A DNA stretch of 64,000 nucleotides from Treponema saccharophilum DSM 2985 (GCF_000255555.1 NZ_AGRW01000054.1:248001-312000), one strand, 5' to 3'. Shown: positions 25,363-34,333, counted from the first letter of the stretch. A program made the numbers and translations. The notes: a model not told the origin generated them from the sequence alone.

Positions 25363-26598
25363 TCAGAGCTTTCCGAAGAAAGCGAGGCTTTCCGTGTGCG
25401 CGGTCTGCGGGTAGAAATCGAGGAGAAACAGCTTCTCGAGCGTGTAGCCCGCGTCAATCAGCTTCTTCGCGTCGCGCGCGTGGGTGCTCGCGTTGCAGGA
25501 GACGCTTCGTATCTGCCCGATTCCGCTTCTCGCGAGCCAGTCGCTGACGGCGCTTTCCATTCCCTGCCTCGGCGGGTCGACCACCGCGGCGTCGAACGCC
25601 CCCTCTCGCGCGATGATTCCCGCCGCGTTCTGCGCGACGAATTTCTCGCATGACTGGCCGTAGCTTTCGTGCGCTTTCCCGCGCATGTTCTGCTCGGCGT
25701 AGACTATCGCGTCGCGGTTGTGCTCGACGAGCGTCGTCTTTCCGAACCTGTCGGCGAGGAACATGGAGAATGTCCCGCACCCGGAGTAGAGGTCGAGCAC
25801 GGCGTTCCCGCCCATGTTCTCCGTCACTTTGCCGACCGCCTTCTCGAGGACGCCGAGGTTCGACTGGAAGAATCCCCGCGCGTCGAACGATATCGTTTTC
25901 CCGCAGAGATTGACGGTGCAGATGTTCGCGGGGCTTTGCATCGTCCCCTTGAAATGGACGTTCTTTTTCGCCCTGACTTTCGACTTCCGCCGCTCGCCGG
26001 CGCCGCTTATCTTTATTTCGCCGCTCGTCCTCTCCGGCTCACCCGCGATGAGGATTCCGCCTTCGTTCGCGACGCGGCTGTCCCCGAATATCTGGATTCT
26101 TCCGCGCGGCCGCTCCGGAGCTTTCGTCGCGGAAAGGTACGCGTTGATTTCCGGCGTCGCGATCGGGCAGCTGTCTATCGCGATTATCTCGTTCGATTCC
26201 CGCGCGTTGAAGCCTCCGTCCGTGAGCTGTATTCTTGCACGGTAGCCCCTGTCGCTTCCGCCGATAATCCCTATTTCCGGCGCTTCGATTTTCTCCCTTG
26301 AGAACGCCTCGCGCAGAATCGATTTCCTCAGTTCCGTCTGGAACTCCGCGTCGATGTGCTGCATCGAGCATCCGCCGCATATTCCGTAGTATTTGCAGAA
26401 CGGCTCGACCCTGTGCTGGGATTTTTCCTTTATCGCAGTTATGCGCGCCTTGTCGTAGTCCCTGAACGATTTCGTGATTTCGACTTCGTATGTCTCTCCG
26501 GGAATAGCGTACGGGACGAAAACGTTTTTTCCCCCGATTTTTCCCATGCAGTCGCCGCCGGCGACCATCTTTTCGGCTTTGAGCAATTGAATATTCAT
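25363..26598 (-). CDS. 23S rRNA (uracil-5-)-methyltransferase, RlmD/RumA type
   Basis: A 411-residue SAM-dependent m5U methyltransferase. It starts with a TRAM domain, then the iron-sulfur cluster cysteines in EPFCKYYGICGGCSMQH plus a distant SCP at IDSCPIATPE, the four-Cys pattern of RumA. The catalytic part has LDLYSGCGTFSMFL (SAM), DPPRQGME, and SVSCNASTHARDAKKL with the nucleophilic Cys. The ATG at 26598 is preferred over the in-frame TTG at 26616. Whether the target is U1939 of 23S rRNA or another uridine cannot be decided from sequence. It lies 16 bp upstream of the beta-propeller gene on the same strand. Confidence 0.88.
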   Translation of the reverse strand: MNIQLLKAEKMVAGGDCMGKIGGKNVFVPYAIPGETYEVEITKSFRDYDKARITAIKEKSQHRVEPFCKYYGICGGCSMQHIDAEFQTELRKSILREAFSREKIEAPEIGIIGGSDRGYRARIQLTDGGFNARESNEIIAIDSCPIATPEINAYLSATKAPERPRGRIQIFGDSRVANEGGILIAGEPERTSGEIKISGAGERRKSKVRAKKNVHFKGTMQSPANICTVNLCGKTISFDARGFFQSNLGVLEKAVGKVTENMGGNAVLDLYSGCGTFSMFLADRFGKTTLVEHNRDAIVYAEQNMRGKAHESYGQSCEKFVAQNAAGIIAREGAFDAAVVDPPRQGMESAVSDWLARSGIGQIRSVSCNASTHARDAKKLIDAGYTLEKLFLLDFYPQTAHTESLAFFGKL

Positions 26599-26979
26599 GA
26601 GGGTAGGATAGTGCAAATCGCGGAAATGATACAGATTTCCGCGGGCGGGATGGGGGCGGGGGCGGAAGTCAGGCCGGATAGGACTGACTGTTCGGGGCGC
26701 GGGCGCGGCGGAACGCAGGATTGCGCTTGCGTGCAGAACAGAAATCGTGACGGGAGAAGTTGTGTTTTTCCCGTTGGGATGGACTCTTCCGCGAAGCGGA
26801 AAAAAATTTTTTAAAATTTGGACAAATGTATAGTAAACGTATGTTTTTTCCTGGCGAGAAAGTTTTCTTTTTGTGGCTCCCCGTTTGTTGACCTTCGGCG
26901 TTTAAAAATGCTAATATCTCAGAACACCCCCTTGAGGCTGCGTATGCGGTCTCCAAAAGTCCATAAGGAGAATACAGAC
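26599..26979. other. 381-bp intergenic region between RlmD-like gene and rpsF
   Basis: No credible gene seen. It holds a perfect nine-base hairpin CGCGGAAAT/ATTTCCGCG (26619-26643) in the likely 5' leader of the methyltransferase gene, a TTCCGC-GAA-GCGGAA hairpin followed by A and T runs near 26789-26814, and the rpsF promoter at 26888-26917. Confidence 0.6.
26888..26917 (+). promoter_or_regulatory. rpsF operon promoter
   Basis: TTGACC (26888-26893), 18 bases, TAATAT (26912-26917), about 62 bases before the rpsF start. Confidence 0.7.
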
Positions 26980-27264
26980 ATGAACAAGTATGAACTTATG
27001 ACCATCTATCCCACAGAGGATGAGAAGTTCAAAGCAGGAACGGAAGCTGTCCGTGCCATCTTGGCGCAGTTCGGCGCTTCAATCGAGAAAGAGGAATCTT
27101 ACGGCGACAGGGATTTGACTTATGAAGTCAAGAAGCAGACCCGCGGTCGTTTCGTCCTCTTCACGGTTTCAGCAAATCCCGCGAAAATCTCCGAGATAAA
27201 CGCGCAGTTCAAACTCACTGTTGATTTGCTCAAATCTCTTTTCGTCAGAATCGACGAGAAATAA
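26980..27264 (+). CDS. rpsF: Ribosomal protein bS6
   Basis: A 94-residue bS6 with the family start MNKYELMTIYP, a central EESYGDRDLTYEVKKQTRGRFVLF stretch (in two parts) and a C-terminal LLKSLFVRIDEK. The ATG at 26980 has TAAGGAG nine bases upstream; the longer frame upstream has no conservation. It opens the classical rpsF-ssb-rpsR-rplI-dnaB block. Confidence 0.95.
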   Translation: MNKYELMTIYPTEDEKFKAGTEAVRAILAQFGASIEKEESYGDRDLTYEVKKQTRGRFVLFTVSANPAKISEINAQFKLTVDLLKSLFVRIDEK

Positions 27265-27300
27265 TCATTCGGAAAAACAAGGCCATTCGGAGGAAAAAGC

Positions 27301-27819
27301 ATGACTGATGTCAATACAGTTGTCATTGTCGGGCGTTTGACGCGTGATTTGAATACAGCTGAATCGAGGGAATATGCCGTCACCCAAAGCGGCATGTATC
27401 GCGCGAACATCAGCGTTGCTGTAAACACCCGCAGAAAGAATGGCGACCAGTGGATGGACGAGGCGAATTATTTCGACGTTACGATTTGGGGAAAACAGGC
27501 GGAGACGCTTGCCCCTTATCTCAAGAAAGGCAAGCAGATTGCCGTCGAAGGCTCGCTGAAGCAGGACAGATGGGTTGACAACACGTCCGGGCAGAACCGC
27601 AGCAAGGTGTATATCGTTGCTAACAACGTGCATCTTCTCGGTGCGAGCGGCAGGTCGGAGGGCGATTTTCAGTCGCCGATGGGGAATGCTCCGGCCGCAC
27701 AGCAGGCTCCCGCCGCGAATCGTCAGCCGATGTTCCAGCCGCAGGCTCCCCAATTTGGGCAGCAGCCGACAGGATATTCCGGTAGCATGGACAGCTATTC
27801 GGACGACCTCCCGTTCTAA
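27301..27819 (+). CDS. ssb: Single-stranded DNA-binding protein
   Basis: A 172-residue SSB. The OB fold covers about 1-115 (VNTVVIVGRLTRDLN, then RANISVAVNTRRK and GKQIAVEGSLKQDRW). A Gln/Pro/Ala-rich linker ends in the acidic tip DSYSDDLPF, which recruits partner proteins. The gene lies between rpsF and rpsR. GGAGG precedes the start. Confidence 0.95.
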   Translation: MTDVNTVVIVGRLTRDLNTAESREYAVTQSGMYRANISVAVNTRRKNGDQWMDEANYFDVTIWGKQAETLAPYLKKGKQIAVEGSLKQDRWVDNTSGQNRSKVYIVANNVHLLGASGRSEGDFQSPMGNAPAAQQAPAANRQPMFQPQAPQFGQQPTGYSGSMDSYSDDLPF

Positions 27820-27851
27820 TCCATCAAAAAAACTAAATTAGGAGACAAGAT

Positions 27852-28169
27852 ATGTCAGACGAAGTCGCAACGAACGAAGTTGAACAGAAAGTTGAAGATA
27901 CTCAGGTCGCAGCTGACGGTCGCGAGAGCGATGACCGCGCGCCGAAGGGAAAGGGCAAGACATTCTTCCGCAAGAAGGTCTGCCGCTTCTGCGCCAACAA
28001 GGCGAAGATTGATTACAAAGATGTCGATACGCTCAAGCGTTTCACGACAGAGCGCGGCAAGATTCTTCCGCGCCGCATCACGGGAACGTGCGCAAAGCAC
28101 CAGAGGGAATTGACCGTCGCAATCAAGCGCGCGCGCAATATCTGCCTCTTGCCGTTCGTGGCTGAGTAA
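27852..28169 (+). CDS. rpsR: Ribosomal protein bS18
   Basis: A 105-residue bS18 with an acidic N-terminal extension of about 35 residues, then the conserved core [20 protein letters not shown] and [20 protein letters not shown], ending [13 protein letters not shown]. The CRFC and C-AKH residues suggest a zinc-binding form. GGAG precedes the ATG. Confidence 0.95.
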   Translation: MSDEVATNEVEQKVEDTQVAADGRESDDRAPKGKGKTFFRKKVCRFCANKAKIDYKDVDTLKRFTTERGKILPRRITGTCAKHQRELTVAIKRARNICLLPFVAE

Positions 28170-28244
28170 GAGACCTGTTCGGAAGCCGCTGCTTTCATTT
28201 TTGTCTGCGCGGTTTCCGTTTTTTTCCGGTACGGAATCAAAAAT

Positions 28245-28284
28245 ATACGCTCGACGATCCGACTCCTGGTGACGCCGGGCGTAT
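28245..28284 (+). promoter_or_regulatory. Hairpin in the rplI leader
   Basis: ATACGC...GCGTAT arms close a longer imperfect stem in the 138-base gap between rpsR and rplI, ending 24 bases before the rplI start. Such placement fits a regulatory leader, but no known motif was recognised. Confidence 0.4.
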
Positions 28285-28307
28285 CCAATCCTAAATAGGA
28301 GCTTGAG

Positions 28308-28835
28308 ATGAAAATCATTCTTAACGAAGATGTGAAGCACCTTGGAGAGAAAGGTGATGTGAAGAACGTTGCGAACGGATATGCCCGCAACTATCTTTTT
28401 CCGCGCGGTCTTGCCGTTATCTACAACGAGCAGTCTGTAGCATATTTTGAGTCAATCAAAGAGGAAATCGCTGCACGCAAAGAGCAGAAGAGAAAGGATG
28501 CGGCCAGCCTCAAAGAGAAGCTTGAGAGCTTGCTCGTCGAGCTTTCAATGCCGGCTGGTGCGAACGGCAAGCTCTACGGTGCCGTTACGGCTCAGACTGT
28601 CGCCGACTTCCTCAACAAGAACGGCTTCGAGATTGAGCGCAAGCGCATCGACATTCAGGGACTTGCAATCAAGTCTACAGGAAACTACCACGCTGTCGTT
28701 CACCTTTACGAGTCTCAGACTGCTGAGGTCAAGATTTCGGTCAAGGCTCAGAACGACGAGGCTGCAAAGGCTGTCGCTGCTGAGGAATCTGCAAAAGAAG
28801 AGCCCAAGGCTGAGAATGGAGAGAAATCTGAGTAA
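28308..28835 (+). CDS. rplI: Ribosomal protein bL9
   Basis: A 175-residue bL9: the N-terminal [20 protein letters not shown] and [15 protein letters not shown] are the diagnostic block. A long helix links to the C-terminal domain, and a final Ala/Glu/Lys tail of about 25 residues is an extension beyond the usual length (about 150). Ribosome site TAGGAG precedes the ATG. Confidence 0.95.
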   Translation: MKIILNEDVKHLGEKGDVKNVANGYARNYLFPRGLAVIYNEQSVAYFESIKEEIAARKEQKRKDAASLKEKLESLLVELSMPAGANGKLYGAVTAQTVADFLNKNGFEIERKRIDIQGLAIKSTGNYHAVVHLYESQTAEVKISVKAQNDEAAKAVAAEESAKEEPKAENGEKSE

Positions 28836-28867
28836 TTTCTGTTGAAATGACAGGATTTTCTTTCACA

Positions 28868-28903
28868 AAGGGTCATTGACGCGTTCGGTGACCCTTATTT
28901 TTT
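28868..28903 (+). terminator. Terminator after rplI
   Basis: AAGGGTCA/TGACCCTT stem followed by ATTTTTTTT. It suggests dnaB receives only part of the upstream transcription. Confidence 0.75.
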
Positions 28904-28932
28904 TCGCTTGAACCTAAAAATGGAGGAGAAGA

Positions 28933-30378
28933 ATGGATGTCAAACTCAAGGACACAGTCCCGCCGCACAATATAGAAGCGGAGAAAGCCACTCTTGGCGC
29001 GATGCTTCTTGATTGGGATTCCGTGAATTCCGTGCTTCTGCTGCTGCGTCCCGATGATTTTTACGTGCAGCAGAATCAGGTTGTCTTTGAGGGAATCGCT
29101 TCTCTTTCATTCCAGGGGATAAAAGGTGATTCCGTGACGCTAGTCGGGGAGCTTTCCAAAACGGGAAAACTCGACGCTGCGGGCGGGGTCGCCTATATTT
29201 CCTCGCTCACGAGCGTCGTTCCGACAAGCGCGAACGTCGAATACTACGCGAAGCTTGTCTCGGAGGCGTCAATCCGGCGCGGGCTCATAAAAATCGCCGC
29301 GGAAGTGAAAGCCGATGCGTTCGACGAGTCGAGGGACAGCCGCGCGATTCTGGACGAGGCGGAGAAGAAGATATTCTCCCTTTCGGAGATGGATCAGTCG
29401 AGCCCCGTCCGTACGATGCTCGACATCGTTCCCCAGGCGCTGGAGAACATTCAGTACCATTACGCGAACCACGAGGTCTTCACCGGAATTCCGAGCGGAT
29501 TCGCGAAGCTCGACAGCATGACGAGCGGTTTTCAGGATTCCGAGCTGATAATAATCGGCGCGCGTCCGTCGATGGGAAAGACTGCCCTCGCGCTGAACAT
29601 GATGGAGCATATCGCCCTCGTGCGGAAAATTCCCTGCGGATTTTTCTCATTGGAAATGTCGTCCGAGCAGATTGGCCAGCGAATCCTTTCCCAGGTGGGG
29701 CACGTTCCCGGAACGAAACTGAGGGACGGAACGATGAAGCTCGATGAACTGCAGAAACTTCAGATAGCCGCGGCAAGATGCTACGACGCCCCGCTTTACA
29801 TAATCGACACGCCGAACATGCAGCTCGTTGAGCTCCGCGCCATGGCGAGGCGCCTCAGGCAGAAAAACGGCATAAAAATCATATTCATCGATTACATCGG
29901 ACTTATCACGACGGAAAATTCGCAGGCTCCTGTGTACGAGCAGGTTTCCGAAATTTCGAAGTCGCTCAAAAGCCTTGCCCGCGAGCTTGAGATTCCGATT
30001 GTCGCGCTCTGCCAGGTCGCGCGCGATGCGGAGGGAAACGAGCCGACGCTCTCGCAGCTGCGCGGTTCCGGTTCCATCGAGCAGGACGCCGACGTCGTCA
30101 TGTTCATCCATCGGGAACGCAAGAAGCAGGAGGACGGCACGGCGCAGTCTGTTCAGGACGCAAAGCTCATCGTCGCGAAGCAGCGAAACGGCCCTATCGG
30201 CGACGTCCCGCTTCTGTTCCTCTCGTCTTTTACCCGTTTCGAGAACGCTTCGGACGAGCGAATCAGGCAGGCCCAGCAGAAAAACGATTCGCCGGAAGCC
30301 GCCGCACATTCCGCCGGTCAGGAAGGCTTTGCCGAAAAGCGCCTGAACTTTCCGAAAATAACGTTCCCCGTCTCATAA
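28933..30378 (+). CDS. dnaB: Replicative DNA helicase DnaB
   Basis: A 481-residue hexameric replicative helicase. The N-terminal domain begins PPHNIEAEKATLGAMLLD. The RecA-like domain has Walker A GARPSMGKTALALNM, Walker B IIFIDYIGLI, and the LSQLRGSGSIEQDADVVMFI block near the C-terminus. No intein. GGAGGAG precedes the ATG. It closes the ribosomal-protein block. Confidence 0.96.
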   Translation: MDVKLKDTVPPHNIEAEKATLGAMLLDWDSVNSVLLLLRPDDFYVQQNQVVFEGIASLSFQGIKGDSVTLVGELSKTGKLDAAGGVAYISSLTSVVPTSANVEYYAKLVSEASIRRGLIKIAAEVKADAFDESRDSRAILDEAEKKIFSLSEMDQSSPVRTMLDIVPQALENIQYHYANHEVFTGIPSGFAKLDSMTSGFQDSELIIIGARPSMGKTALALNMMEHIALVRKIPCGFFSLEMSSEQIGQRILSQVGHVPGTKLRDGTMKLDELQKLQIAAARCYDAPLYIIDTPNMQLVELRAMARRLRQKNGIKIIFIDYIGLITTENSQAPVYEQVSEISKSLKSLARELEIPIVALCQVARDAEGNEPTLSQLRGSGSIEQDADVVMFIHRERKKQEDGTAQSVQDAKLIVAKQRNGPIGDVPLLFLSSFTRFENASDERIRQAQQKNDSPEAAAHSAGQEGFAEKRLNFPKITFPVS

Positions 30379-30381
30379 AAA

Positions 30382-30687
30382 ATGGCGACGTCTGCAGAAT
30401 ACCATGACTACGTGATGGAATGCCTCAACAAGGCTGGCACCGTCACTTCAAAAAAGATGATGGGGGAATACTGCCTGTACCATGACGGAAAATTGTTCGG
30501 AGGAATCTACGACAACCGCCTGCTCGTGAAGCGGACTGAAAATTCCGGAAAACTGCTGGGCGATTGTCCGCTCGAATATCCCTATGAGGGGAGCAAGTCT
30601 TTGATGTTCCTCGTGTCCGAATTCGAGGATGCCGAATTCATGAAAAAACTTCTCGACGGAATTGCCGTCGAAAAATCTCAGAAATAA
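30382..30687 (+). CDS. TfoX N-terminal domain protein
   Basis: A 101-residue protein containing only the TfoX/Sxy N-terminal domain: KKMMGEYCLYHDGKLFGGIYDNRL (two contiguous parts) and a conserved LLGDCPLEYPYEG region. Stand-alone TfoX-N proteins are common and usually of unknown function; the competence role of full-length TfoX should not be assumed. It starts four bases after the dnaB stop, so it is probably translated from the same message; no separate ribosome site is evident. Confidence 0.8.
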   Translation: MATSAEYHDYVMECLNKAGTVTSKKMMGEYCLYHDGKLFGGIYDNRLLVKRTENSGKLLGDCPLEYPYEGSKSLMFLVSEFEDAEFMKKLLDGIAVEKSQK

Positions 30688-30820
30688 TGGGCGCGCGTTC
30701 GGATTCATCCGGAGCTGTCGTAAAATCCCCCGCCGAACCGTCTGTCGACACGATTTCCGGAATATCCTTTTTTCATAGTGTTCGGGAATAGCAGGGGAAT
30801 TTCCCCGGCGGGCAAAAAAA

Positions 30821-30860
30821 CGCCGCATGGAAACTGTTTTTTCTCCATGCGGCGTTTTTG
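30821..30860. terminator. Bidirectional terminator
   Basis: An 11-base stem CGCCGCATGGA/TCCATGCGGCG with A-run before and TTTTT after. It ends the dnaB-TfoX transcript on the plus strand and the P83/100 gene on the minus strand. Confidence 0.85.
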
Positions 30861-30928
30861 CGTTTATGCTGGCCGGAAAAAGCGGTTTTCCTGTTTTTTC
30901 CGGCGGAAGCTTTCAGCTGTTCCTGCCG

Positions 30929-32857
30929 TTATTTCGCGTCTGCCGCTGAATTTCCCGCGTCCGGTGTCTTTCCGATGACGGTCAGGTCGTTCGGGTTGAG
31001 CAGGACAGGGGAGCCGTTGCTCGCCGTGACGAGAACGCCTTTCGCCGTTATCGTTATCGGTGTCGCAGCCTTGACGGAAACCGGCGACTTCACGAGCGTC
31101 TCCGCGTTGTTGTTGAATTTTCCGATGACGAAATTCGCCGCGCCTGTCTTGATTACGGCGTAGTACGTTCCCTCGTACTCGACGAGGACTGATGTCTCGG
31201 AAAGGACGTCGGTGCTTTCCTTCGCAATCTCAAGCGATTCCTTGTCGATGAGGACGAGCTTTATCGCGCCGTTTCCGAAATTCGTTCCCGCGATAGCCAC
31301 GAAGTTTCCGCTGTCTTCGTAAACAGTCCTGCTTCTTATGACGGAAACAGGCGATTCCTTCACGAGCTCGCCCGTAGATGAATTCATCTTGACGATTGCG
31401 GACATCGCGCCAAGCTCGTCGACAGACTTCAAGCCGTAAAGGATGTTCTCCTCTGCGACTGCCTCAGACCGTATGAGCGCCTGCTGGTCGTCCGCAATTG
31501 CGGCGCGCTCATCCTGAGCCTCGGAGCGCTTCTTGTCGGCCTGAGCCTGCGCGGCGTTTGATTCTTCCTGAGCCTGCTTCGTCGCCTCGGCCTGCTCGGC
31601 AGTCTTTGCAGCCTGCTCGTCTGCTTTTGCCTGCTTGTCCTGGGCGTCGTTCTGCTTCTCATCGGCTTTTGCCTGCTTGTCCTGAGCGTCAGCCTGCTTC
31701 TGGTCTGCCTGAGCCTGCTTCTGGTCTGCCTGAGCCTGCTTCTGGTCTGCCTGAGCCTGCTTCTGGTCTGCCTGAGCCTGCTTCTGGTCTGCCTGGGCCT
31801 GCGCTTTCTGCGCGTCGGCCTGGGCCTGCGCGTCGTCAGGATTCGCCTCTGCGGCCTTCTTCGCCTCCTCTGCGGCCTTCTTCGCCTCCTCTGCGGATTT
31901 CTTTGCCTCGTCAGCAGACTTCTGCGCGTCGTCGGCAGACTTCTGCGCGTCGTCGGCAGATTTCTGCGCGTTGTCTGCGGCCTTCTGCGCGTTGTCTGCC
32001 TCGCGCTGTGCGGCGTTGGCGTCCTTCTTCGCCTGTGTCGCTTCCTGGTTCGCCTGAGCCGACTTCTCCTGCTCTTCCTTCAGCTTGTCGTTTTCCTCGG
32101 TCGCACGCTTCTGCGCGTCCTGGGCGGCGGCTTCCGCGTTGTCAGCCTCGCGGTCCTTTATGTCGACCATCTCCTTGCGGGAGTCGATTCCCTTGTCGTC
32201 CTCGTTCTGGAGCGAGCGGATTACCTGCCTGTCCGAAATTTCCGACGTGTTGACCGTGCTCAACCCTCCGTGAAGGTCGAAGAGCGGGATGACAATCTGC
32301 GTCGTTCCCGGCCATTCCTGATAGTTAGTCGAGATACCGATTTTTCCCGCGGTGAGGTTGTCCGTGACGATTTTCTTGTATTTCGCGGTGAAATTGTCGC
32401 TGTTGTTGCGGTAGACGGCGTTGTAGACCGTCGCGAACGTCGCGATTGTGTCGGCGTCCGCGCGCGAGTATCCGTAAGCCGACTCAAGATACGCGGAGAT
32501 TATCCGGCGGAGGTTCCTGATGTGGTCGACCGTCGCGTTCTCCCCGATGACGAGGATGTCGGCGTCGAATTTCTCCGTCTCCTTCGGATCAACTGCGTGG
32601 ATTATGTAATAGCGGCTCGGCGTTCCGACCGTCTTGAACGTGTCGGGATCCGCGGCGATTGTAGGAGCGAGGCTCGATCCGATTCCCCTGATTTGATCCA
32701 CAGAGTTGATTATCGTGTGAGGCCCGCTATAGTTCTGGAAAACGATGCCCCTTCCGTTTGCAGATTCAAGTTCTGCCCGGTTCACCTCGAGCGAAAATGC
32801 GTTCGAAGCGGCGAACAAAACCAATGCAGCACAGAAAAGTCTTCTGCTTTTTTTCAT
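30929..32857 (-). CDS. P83/100-type spirochete antigen
   Basis: A 642-residue exported protein of the P83/100 family, known as an antigen in Borrelia and Treponema. A signal peptide (KKSRRLFCAALVLFAASNAFS) precedes a conserved N-terminal domain (about 25-240, including GPHTIINSVDQIRGIGSSL). A coiled-coil, Ala/Gln/Lys-rich section follows (about 245-470). It holds five near-identical seven-residue repeats, QADQKQA, coded by a 21-bp tandem repeat at 31691-31796. The C-terminal domain (about 480-642) is beta-rich. The ATG at 32857 has a GGGGGA ribosome site. Confidence 0.85.
   Translation of the reverse strand: MKKSRRLFCAALVLFAASNAFSLEVNRAELESANGRGIVFQNYSGPHTIINSVDQIRGIGSSLAPTIAADPDTFKTVGTPSRYYIIHAVDPKETEKFDADILVIGENATVDHIRNLRRIISAYLESAYGYSRADADTIATFATVYNAVYRNNSDNFTAKYKKIVTDNLTAGKIGISTNYQEWPGTTQIVIPLFDLHGGLSTVNTSEISDRQVIRSLQNEDDKGIDSRKEMVDIKDREADNAEAAAQDAQKRATEENDKLKEEQEKSAQANQEATQAKKDANAAQREADNAQKAADNAQKSADDAQKSADDAQKSADEAKKSAEEAKKAAEEAKKAAEANPDDAQAQADAQKAQAQADQKQAQADQKQAQADQKQAQADQKQAQADQKQADAQDKQAKADEKQNDAQDKQAKADEQAAKTAEQAEATKQAQEESNAAQAQADKKRSEAQDERAAIADDQQALIRSEAVAEENILYGLKSVDELGAMSAIVKMNSSTGELVKESPVSVIRSRTVYEDSGNFVAIAGTNFGNGAIKLVLIDKESLEIAKESTDVLSETSVLVEYEGTYYAVIKTGAANFVIGKFNNNAETLVKSPVSVKAATPITITAKGVLVTASNGSPVLLNPNDLTVIGKTPDAGNSAADAK
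31691..31796 (-). repeat. 21-bp tandem repeat inside the P83/100 gene
   Basis: Five nearly perfect copies of a 21-base unit (plus-strand phase AGCCTGCTTCTGGTCTGCCT plus one base), coding QADQKQA. The period keeps the frame, so copy number can change without breaking the gene. Shorter related repeats flank it (31855-31980). Confidence 0.85.
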
Positions 32858-33221
32858 TGAATTCCCCCGATTTTTGCAATTAAGAAATGACGAAATTATA
32901 TCATAATGTATCGGCAGTTGCAAAAGAATAGAAAAGGGCAAGGTTTGATTAAGCCTTCTGGCGTTCGTCGTCGGCCCGCTTGTTGACGAACATGCGCGTT
33001 TGTTGGTAATATCATGCCTGTTTTCAGAGAGTGTTTTCCGTTCGTTCGCTTTTCTCTAGGTGGCGGACGCGGGATTCAGGCGCAGGAAAACGAATACGGT
33101 CTATCGACAACCGGAATTAATGCCGGTGGAGGGATTGCAAGTCTCCTCCTCGCTCTTTCGTCGAAAGAAGGGCGGAGCTGTCCCGTTGAAATCGGAAACT
33201 GTCGAACCTAGGAGTCCAATT
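32858..33221. other. 364-bp intergenic region with the rpsT promoter and leader
   Basis: No credible gene seen. It contains the upstream region of the P83/100 gene and the rpsT promoter (32984-33013), followed by about 200 bases of leader before rpsT. The leader has small inverted repeats such as CCGG-8-CCGG near 33112-33127. Apparent open frames here carry no family similarity that I can see. Confidence 0.6.
32984..33013 (+). promoter_or_regulatory. rpsT promoter
   Basis: TTGACG (32984-32989), 18 bases, TAATAT (33008-33013). The implied 5' leader is about 200 bases long. Confidence 0.65.
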
Positions 33222-33500
33222 ATGGCAAGAAATCAGACATCTGCAGAGAAGAGATTCGCGCAGAGCGAAGTCCGCAGACTTCACAACAAGGCTATCAAGA
33301 GCGAGTGCCGCACTTTCGCGCGCCAGTTCGTCGAGGCTGTCGCAGCTAAGGACGAGAAGCTCGCCGAGGAGAAGCTCCGCGCTCTCGCGTCAAAGCTTGA
33401 TTCAGCGCGCAGCAAGGGCGTTCTGACACGCAATGCTGTCTCACGCAAGAAGTCACGCATGGCGACGCTCTTCAACAAGACGTTCAAGGCTTCTAAATAA
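33222..33500 (+). CDS. rpsT: Ribosomal protein bS20
   Basis: A 92-residue bS20: MARNQTSAEKRFAQSEVRRL start, basic helical body and the ARSKGVLTRNAVSRKKSRM signature. ATG 33222 has TAGGAG seven bases upstream, and the longer upstream frame has no support. A terminator follows at 33534. Confidence 0.94.
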   Translation: MARNQTSAEKRFAQSEVRRLHNKAIKSECRTFARQFVEAVAAKDEKLAEEKLRALASKLDSARSKGVLTRNAVSRKKSRMATLFNKTFKASK

Positions 33501-33533
33501 GCTTCGCCTTTTCGCGATGCAATTGCTATGATT

Positions 33534-33571
33534 CAAGGGCTTCCGAAAGGTTTTGGAAGCCCTTGTTTTTT
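33534..33571 (+). terminator. Terminator after rpsT
   Basis: CAAGGGCTTCC/GGAAGCCCTTG stem with a ten-base loop and a T-run. It overlaps a longer upstream frame of the bactofilin gene and excludes that start. Confidence 0.9.
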
Positions 33572-33597
33572 TATCCAACCTTAATCCGGCGGGCGGT

Positions 33598-34017
33598 ATG
33601 TCAGAGGAAAAAACAAAGAAAAACATAACGGTTTTCGGGCAGGAGACGGAATTCGACGGCGAGATTGAATTCACGGACAGCCTTGTCATAACCGGCAAAT
33701 TCAACGGCTCCATAAATGCGACGGGAAGCCTGGAAGTCGAATCAAGCGCGCTGTGCTCCGTCACTTCCATGAAAGCAAAATCGATAGTCATTTCCGGCAA
33801 CGTTACGGGCCCGATAGAGGCTGACGAATGCGTGGAGCTGTGTTCGGGAAGCTGCGTCAAGGGCGACATCTCCTCGCGCCGAATCAGGATTGCGGATGAT
33901 GTCGATTTCGAGGGCAGCGTCTCCATGGTTGACTCAGAGCCGTCCGGCGAGCTTTTCTCGCTTGTCTCCGACGAGTACAAGAGCGCAATCGTACTGAAGT
34001 CGAACAATCCCAAATAA
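33598..34017 (+). CDS. Bactofilin
   Basis: A 139-residue bactofilin, a self-assembling cytoskeletal protein that organises envelope processes. The short N-terminal tail is followed by repeated beta-helix rungs: GEIEFTDSLVITGKFNGSI, SLEVESSALCSVTSMKAKSI, ISGNVTGPIEADECVELCSG, SCVKGDISSRRIRIADDVDF (each about 18-20 residues). The C-terminal tail is acidic. It has its own terminator, so it is probably monocistronic. Confidence 0.88.
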   Translation: MSEEKTKKNITVFGQETEFDGEIEFTDSLVITGKFNGSINATGSLEVESSALCSVTSMKAKSIVISGNVTGPIEADECVELCSGSCVKGDISSRRIRIADDVDFEGSVSMVDSEPSGELFSLVSDEYKSAIVLKSNNPK

Positions 34018-34049
34018 AACCGTTCGGAAGTTTGGGATTTACGAATCCG

Positions 34050-34078
34050 TCCTCCGTTTTCAGCGGAGGATTTTTTTT
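34050..34078 (+). terminator. Terminator after bactofilin gene
   Basis: TCCTCCG/CGGAGGA stem, seven-base loop, then eight T residues. Confidence 0.88.
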
Positions 34079-34220
34079 GCCGTTGCGGAAAACGCGCGCC
34101 GGCCTGTTTTTGCGCGGTCGATTTCTCGAAAGGCGTATTTCCGAGCGGTTTTCTGAATTTGTGATACAAGAGATTCAGAACTTGTTTCGGGGAATGCAAA
34201 TTATGTGCGCGGGCATAAAA

Positions 34221-34244
34221 AAACGGATGAGAAATCATCCGTTT
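34221..34244 (-). terminator. Terminator after tRNA-Gly
   Basis: AAACGGATGA-GAAA-TCATCCGTTT stem; on the minus strand it is followed by a T-run. Confidence 0.8.
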
Positions 34245-34247
34245 TTA

Positions 34248-34320
34248 AGCGGCAGAAGGGAGTCGAACCCTCGTCATCAGCTTGGAAGGCTGAGATAATG
34301 AGCCGTTATATGACTGCCGC
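34248..34320 (-). tRNA. tRNA-Gly (TCC)
   Basis: A 73-base cloverleaf on the minus strand: acceptor GCGGCAG/CTGCCGC, anticodon loop CTTCCAA giving anticodon TCC, T loop TTCGACT, discriminator T. CCA is not encoded. Confidence 0.93.
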
Positions 34321-34333
34321 AAAAGATGTAATC

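Noticed and set aside
31498-32253. Plus-strand frame opposite the P83/100 repeats, Pro/Ala/Arg-rich
   Set aside because: It is the antisense shadow of the low-complexity coding repeat and has no ribosome site.
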